From Pseudomonadota bacterium (GTDB taxonomy: Bacteria > Pseudomonadota > Gammaproteobacteria > Burkholderiales > SG8-39), in the NCBI GenBank assembly GCA_021848555.1, contig JAJZUN010000096.1, positions 1 through 8,347 on the forward strand: a DNA stretch of 8,347 nt, in the 5' to 3' direction. The position numbers and the translations under genes are program-made. Position 1 is the stretch's first letter; each line of letters begins with the position of its first letter. Positions 6,571 to 8,347 of the stretch are shown here, piece after piece. The notes under the pieces were generated by a model, which made no database searches, had not been told where the DNA came from, and saw only the letters and a list, made by a program, of their open reading frames with translations.

Positions 6571-7041
6571 TCACGGGCAACCTCCCAGCAATCGTAGGCA
6601 CGCTGCCCGTGACCATACCGGCGAACTTCTGATCTTCCCGATACTGTTGTCGGCTTGGTAACAGGTCACGAAGTTGGCTTTCAGTGAGCCATCTCGCTTC
6701 AGCCCCATCGCGACCACGACGACGAAGTCCTCGTATACAACCGCCACGCGGCGCGTTGCATCGTACTGACGTGACGCTTTGTCCCAGCCCTCGAACAGCG
6801 CGGCCGTCGGGTGCTCCAGCGTTGCTTTGATCCAATCGATGCGCTGCGCGCGCACCGGGGAAAAAACATCCTTGCGGCCATCCCGCGCCGTGCTCTCGTA
6901 AAACATGTGGCCGAACTTGCCAGCACCGAAGTACACCCGGATGCCATCAAAGGTCTGGATGTTGCCTCGGCAGTAAACCCGCTCGTAATGCGAACGGTAT
7001 TCAGCGACCGTGGCGTAATGAACGAGAGGCGGTAACGCCAT
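6571..7041 (-). CDS. Putative BECR-fold nuclease-like protein (phage PBECR-type)
   Basis: This 156-aa protein shows a pattern I associate with phage-type BECR (Barnase/EndoU/ColicinE5-D/RelE-like) nuclease domains. The features are VYFGAGKFGHMFYES (36-50) with a conserved His, RIDWIKATLEHP (67-78), a strand VAVVYEDFVVVV (99-110), FVTCYQADN (124-132), and IRSSPVW at the end (137-143). Such domains are predicted RNases in phage and toxin contexts; cleavage has not been shown here and I infer it from pattern only. The start is ATG 7039-7041, overlapping the stop of the DUF3800 gene as TAATG. A strong GGGAGG site lies inside the last codons of that gene, so the two are translationally coupled. 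The frame stays open upstream to 7218, but that part is out-of-frame DUF3800 sequence. There is no signal peptide or membrane segment, so the product should be cytosolic. It may be the toxin or effector of the upstream trio. Confidence 0.8.
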   Translation of the reverse strand: MALPPLVHYATVAEYRSHYERVYCRGNIQTFDGIRVYFGAGKFGHMFYESTARDGRKDVFSPVRAQRIDWIKATLEHPTAALFEGWDKASRQYDATRRVAVVYEDFVVVVAMGLKRDGSLKANFVTCYQADNSIGKIRSSPVWSRAACLRLLGGCP

Positions 7042-7739
7042 TACCAGCCTCCCTGCAGGCGAATCTTGAAGATGTTGAACTTCTCTTCGCCCTTGTGGGT
7101 CGGGGCGAGCGGTCGGCCCAACGCTGATTCGAGACGCTGAACCACGGCAGCCTTGGCGGTGCCGCCCCGCAGGGTGTCGTTGATGCGGCTGCTGGCGGCG
7201 CCCAGCAATAGATCGCACAGCTGGATCAGTACCACTTCATGAGACGGCAGCGACTGGATGCCGTCGATGCTCGATGTGAGATTCGCGCGTGCCAGACACC
7301 TCGCCAGCACAGGCAGACGCTTCGGATCGCGGTTGCTCTTTACGTCGCACAAGATCCGGTAGACATTGAAGTCCAGAATCCAGTGATGCAGCAGCTGGTA
7401 ATAGAACTTGTAGAAACCCAGCTCGCCGTCGTTGTCGTGCAGAGCAAGATTGAGCTGGATTCGATCAACCGCAATACAGCGGAAACGCAGATTGTCGCCA
7501 TAGGCGAAGAACAGATCGATCAGTTCGACGTAAAAATCGCGGCGGTTGGGCGATACCTTGCTCCACTTTATCTCTCCCCACGTCGCGTGGCGTTCCCGCA
7601 GAGCGCCGACTCGTGATTTGATTTCGTTACGCAATTCCTCGGGTAGCCAGAGGCTGCCGATCATGAGGTGTCGCGCACGCGGATTCGCGGATGTCAGTAC
7701 ATCCGGATGGGCTTCGTCGCAATACACCTCGAATTTCAT
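7041..7739 (-). CDS. DUF3800 domain protein
   Basis: This 232-aa protein resembles the DUF3800 family, whose fold is RNase H-like and whose biochemical role is not established. Acidic positions lie where that fold would place metal ligands: CDEA (D8, E9) near the N-terminus, GEIKWSKV (E56, K58), LCDVKS (D132) and IQLCDLLLGA (D176). A metal-dependent nuclease or a degenerate nucleic-acid-binding role are both possible. DUF3800 genes are common in prophages and defence islands. The start is ATG 7737-7739 with AGGA about nine bases upstream; the reading frame is open to 7889, but that segment is the regulator gene in another frame. The gap to the regulator stop is 16 bases and the 3' end overlaps the BECR-like gene by one base, so all three probably form one transcript. 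Confidence 0.85.
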   Translation of the reverse strand: MKFEVYCDEAHPDVLTSANPRARHLMIGSLWLPEELRNEIKSRVGALRERHATWGEIKWSKVSPNRRDFYVELIDLFFAYGDNLRFRCIAVDRIQLNLALHDNDGELGFYKFYYQLLHHWILDFNVYRILCDVKSNRDPKRLPVLARCLARANLTSSIDGIQSLPSHEVVLIQLCDLLLGAASSRINDTLRGGTAKAAVVQRLESALGRPLAPTHKGEEKFNIFKIRLQGGW

Positions 7740-7755
7740 CGCTGTTCCTATCAGG

Positions 7756-8088
7756 TCAATCCAGCACGATGAGAAACGCGGTGGCCAGTGCCTCCGGGCG
7801 CACGGCGCGGGTGTCCGGGCTGCGGTGCAGCTTGACCAGACCGTGGCGCTCCAAGTGACGCAGGGTGCGTGACAGATTGCTGGCGGCACGGCCTGACCAC
7901 TCGGCCAGCTCCAGCACGGTGCGTGGCTGCCGCTCGTGCATTAGGCGCAGCAGCGCGCGGTTCTCGTCCGACAGCAGACCGGCCAACTGCCGCCAGGAAT
8001 CGAACCATACGGTGGGCGCGGGGCCGTTGGCGTCATCGACTGCCCGTCGGTCGGATGTGGCCGGATGGATGCCAATCACTGTGCGCAT
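7756..8088 (-). CDS. Small winged-helix transcriptional regulator (MarR/HVO_A0114-like)
   Basis: This 110-aa protein has a variable N-terminus (1-27), then WFDSWRQLAGLLSDENRALL leading into a winged helix: TVLELAEWSG as helix 2, NLSRTLRHLERHGLV as the recognition helix, and a short wing ending in AVRPEAL. The arrangement of a Ser-Trp segment, a segment like LLT.eR..LL and ELA..sgr...N.SR.L..LE..GLV matches small regulators of the HVO_A0114 type, which often sit beside toxin-like genes. The ATG is at 8086-8088 with GGAG nine bases upstream. As first gene of the trio, with an imperfect palindrome (8105-8125) in its leader, it is a candidate autorepressor of the operon. It could equally be an antitoxin-like partner or a regulator of hsdRMS further down. 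Confidence 0.8.
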   Translation of the reverse strand: MRTVIGIHPATSDRRAVDDANGPAPTVWFDSWRQLAGLLSDENRALLRLMHERQPRTVLELAEWSGRAASNLSRTLRHLERHGLVKLHRSPDTRAVRPEALATAFLIVLD

Positions 8089-8104
8089 GCTTGGGTTCTC
8101 CGCT

Positions 8105-8125
8105 GTGGTAACAGGATGCTATCAC
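8105..8125. promoter_or_regulatory. Operator-like imperfect palindrome
   Basis: GTGGTAAC (8105-8112), a 5-base spacer, then GCTATCAC (8118-8125): the half-sites match at 6 of 8 positions as inverted copies. The site begins 17 bases upstream of the regulator ATG, between it and the possible -10 box, so a dimer of the winged-helix protein bound here would block initiation or early elongation. Assignment to this regulator is inference. Confidence 0.4.
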
Positions 8126-8131
8126 GTAGGC

Positions 8132-8139
8132 ATATTATC
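8132..8139 (-). promoter_or_regulatory. Possible -10 box for the three-gene operon
   Basis: On the minus strand the sequence GATAATAT gives a GATAAT or TAATAT hexamer 44-51 bases upstream of the regulator start, in an AT-rich island within GC-rich DNA. I find no good -35 box at 16-18 bases, so an activator or a non-standard promoter would be needed. A small inverted repeat AAGAA-N4-TTCTT (8148-8161) lies in the -35 region. Confidence 0.3.
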
Positions 8140-8252
8140 TGTCAGCGAAGAATGAGTTCTTGGCGTGCAGCAAATGGGGTAACAGCGGATCCCATTGCTC
8201 CGTTTCGCTCAGGGTTCCCCTGTTCGCTTTCGAGGCGGGTCGCGATCCCCAA

Positions 8253-8288
8253 GTGCAAACCGCAAACCCTGCAAACCTCGGTTTGCAC
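8253..8288. repeat. Perfect 10-bp inverted repeat with GCAAACC direct repeats
   Basis: GTGCAAACCG (8253-8262) and CGGTTTGCAC (8279-8288) are perfect inverted copies separated by 16 bases. GCAAACC occurs three times in a row-like series, at 8255, 8262 and 8271. No T run follows on either strand, so it is not a standard terminator. It could be a protein-binding site, part of a dispersed repeat, or the end of an element. No other gene is supported from 8162 to 8347; a 62-codon minus-strand frame there (stop at 8135) has no recognisable domain and may be a dispersed repeat read as protein. Confidence 0.5.
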
Positions 8289-8347
8289 CCTGACGGTAGA
8301 GAGGTAGCGCGCGCCCTCCGCATGGCTTTTCGGCCAGGAAAGACCAG

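Noticed and set aside
7740..7889. Upstream extension of the DUF3800 protein
   Set aside because: The DNA is the 3' end of the regulator in another frame; ATG 7739 has a ribosome site and starts the family-like MKFEVYCDE.

Overview
The window is GC-rich and reads almost entirely as minus-strand genes packed with short overlaps and gaps of 14 to 23 bases. Start sites carry Shine-Dalgarno-like sequences, and all products are of bacterial type. This suits a GC-rich proteobacterium, possibly Pseudomonas-like or a betaproteobacterium, but nothing fixes the genus. The content is accessory: it looks like part of a defence island.

Layout in the direction of transcription (right to left). (1) 8347-8089: no convincing gene. 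It holds a perfect 10-bp inverted repeat with GCAAACC repeats, an operator-like imperfect palindrome and a possible -10 box. (2) 8088-6571: a tight three-gene set of a small winged-helix regulator, a DUF3800 (RNase H-like fold) protein, and a 156-aa protein resembling phage BECR-fold (Barnase/EndoU/ColicinE5-D/RelE-like) nucleases. The last two overlap as TAATG with a strong ribosome binding site. (3) 6570-6234: a structured intergenic region. On the PLUS strand it contains what looks like a complete small-RNA gene (TTGACA-N16-TACACT promoter, hairpins, GC-rich terminator with a T run). Next to it lies a 132-bp nested palindrome that probably forms part of the hsdR leader. (4) 6233-884: a complete type I restriction-modification operon, hsdR-hsdM-hsdS, with motifs intact. 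(5) 860 to beyond the left edge: the N-terminal 286 residues of an OLD/GajA-like AAA ATPase, 23 bases after hsdS.

How the parts may work together: HsdM and HsdS would methylate adenines at a bipartite site, and HsdR would join them to translocate and cut unmodified DNA. The trailing ATPase could belong to a second, nuclease-type defence system such as a Gabija-like pair, but its partner would lie outside the window. The upstream trio has the form of an autoregulated effector module (regulator, nuclease-fold protein, putative RNase), and I rank it as the most likely undescribed system here. The small RNA and palindrome between the two modules are the most interesting non-coding signals. All functional links between the modules are inference from position.
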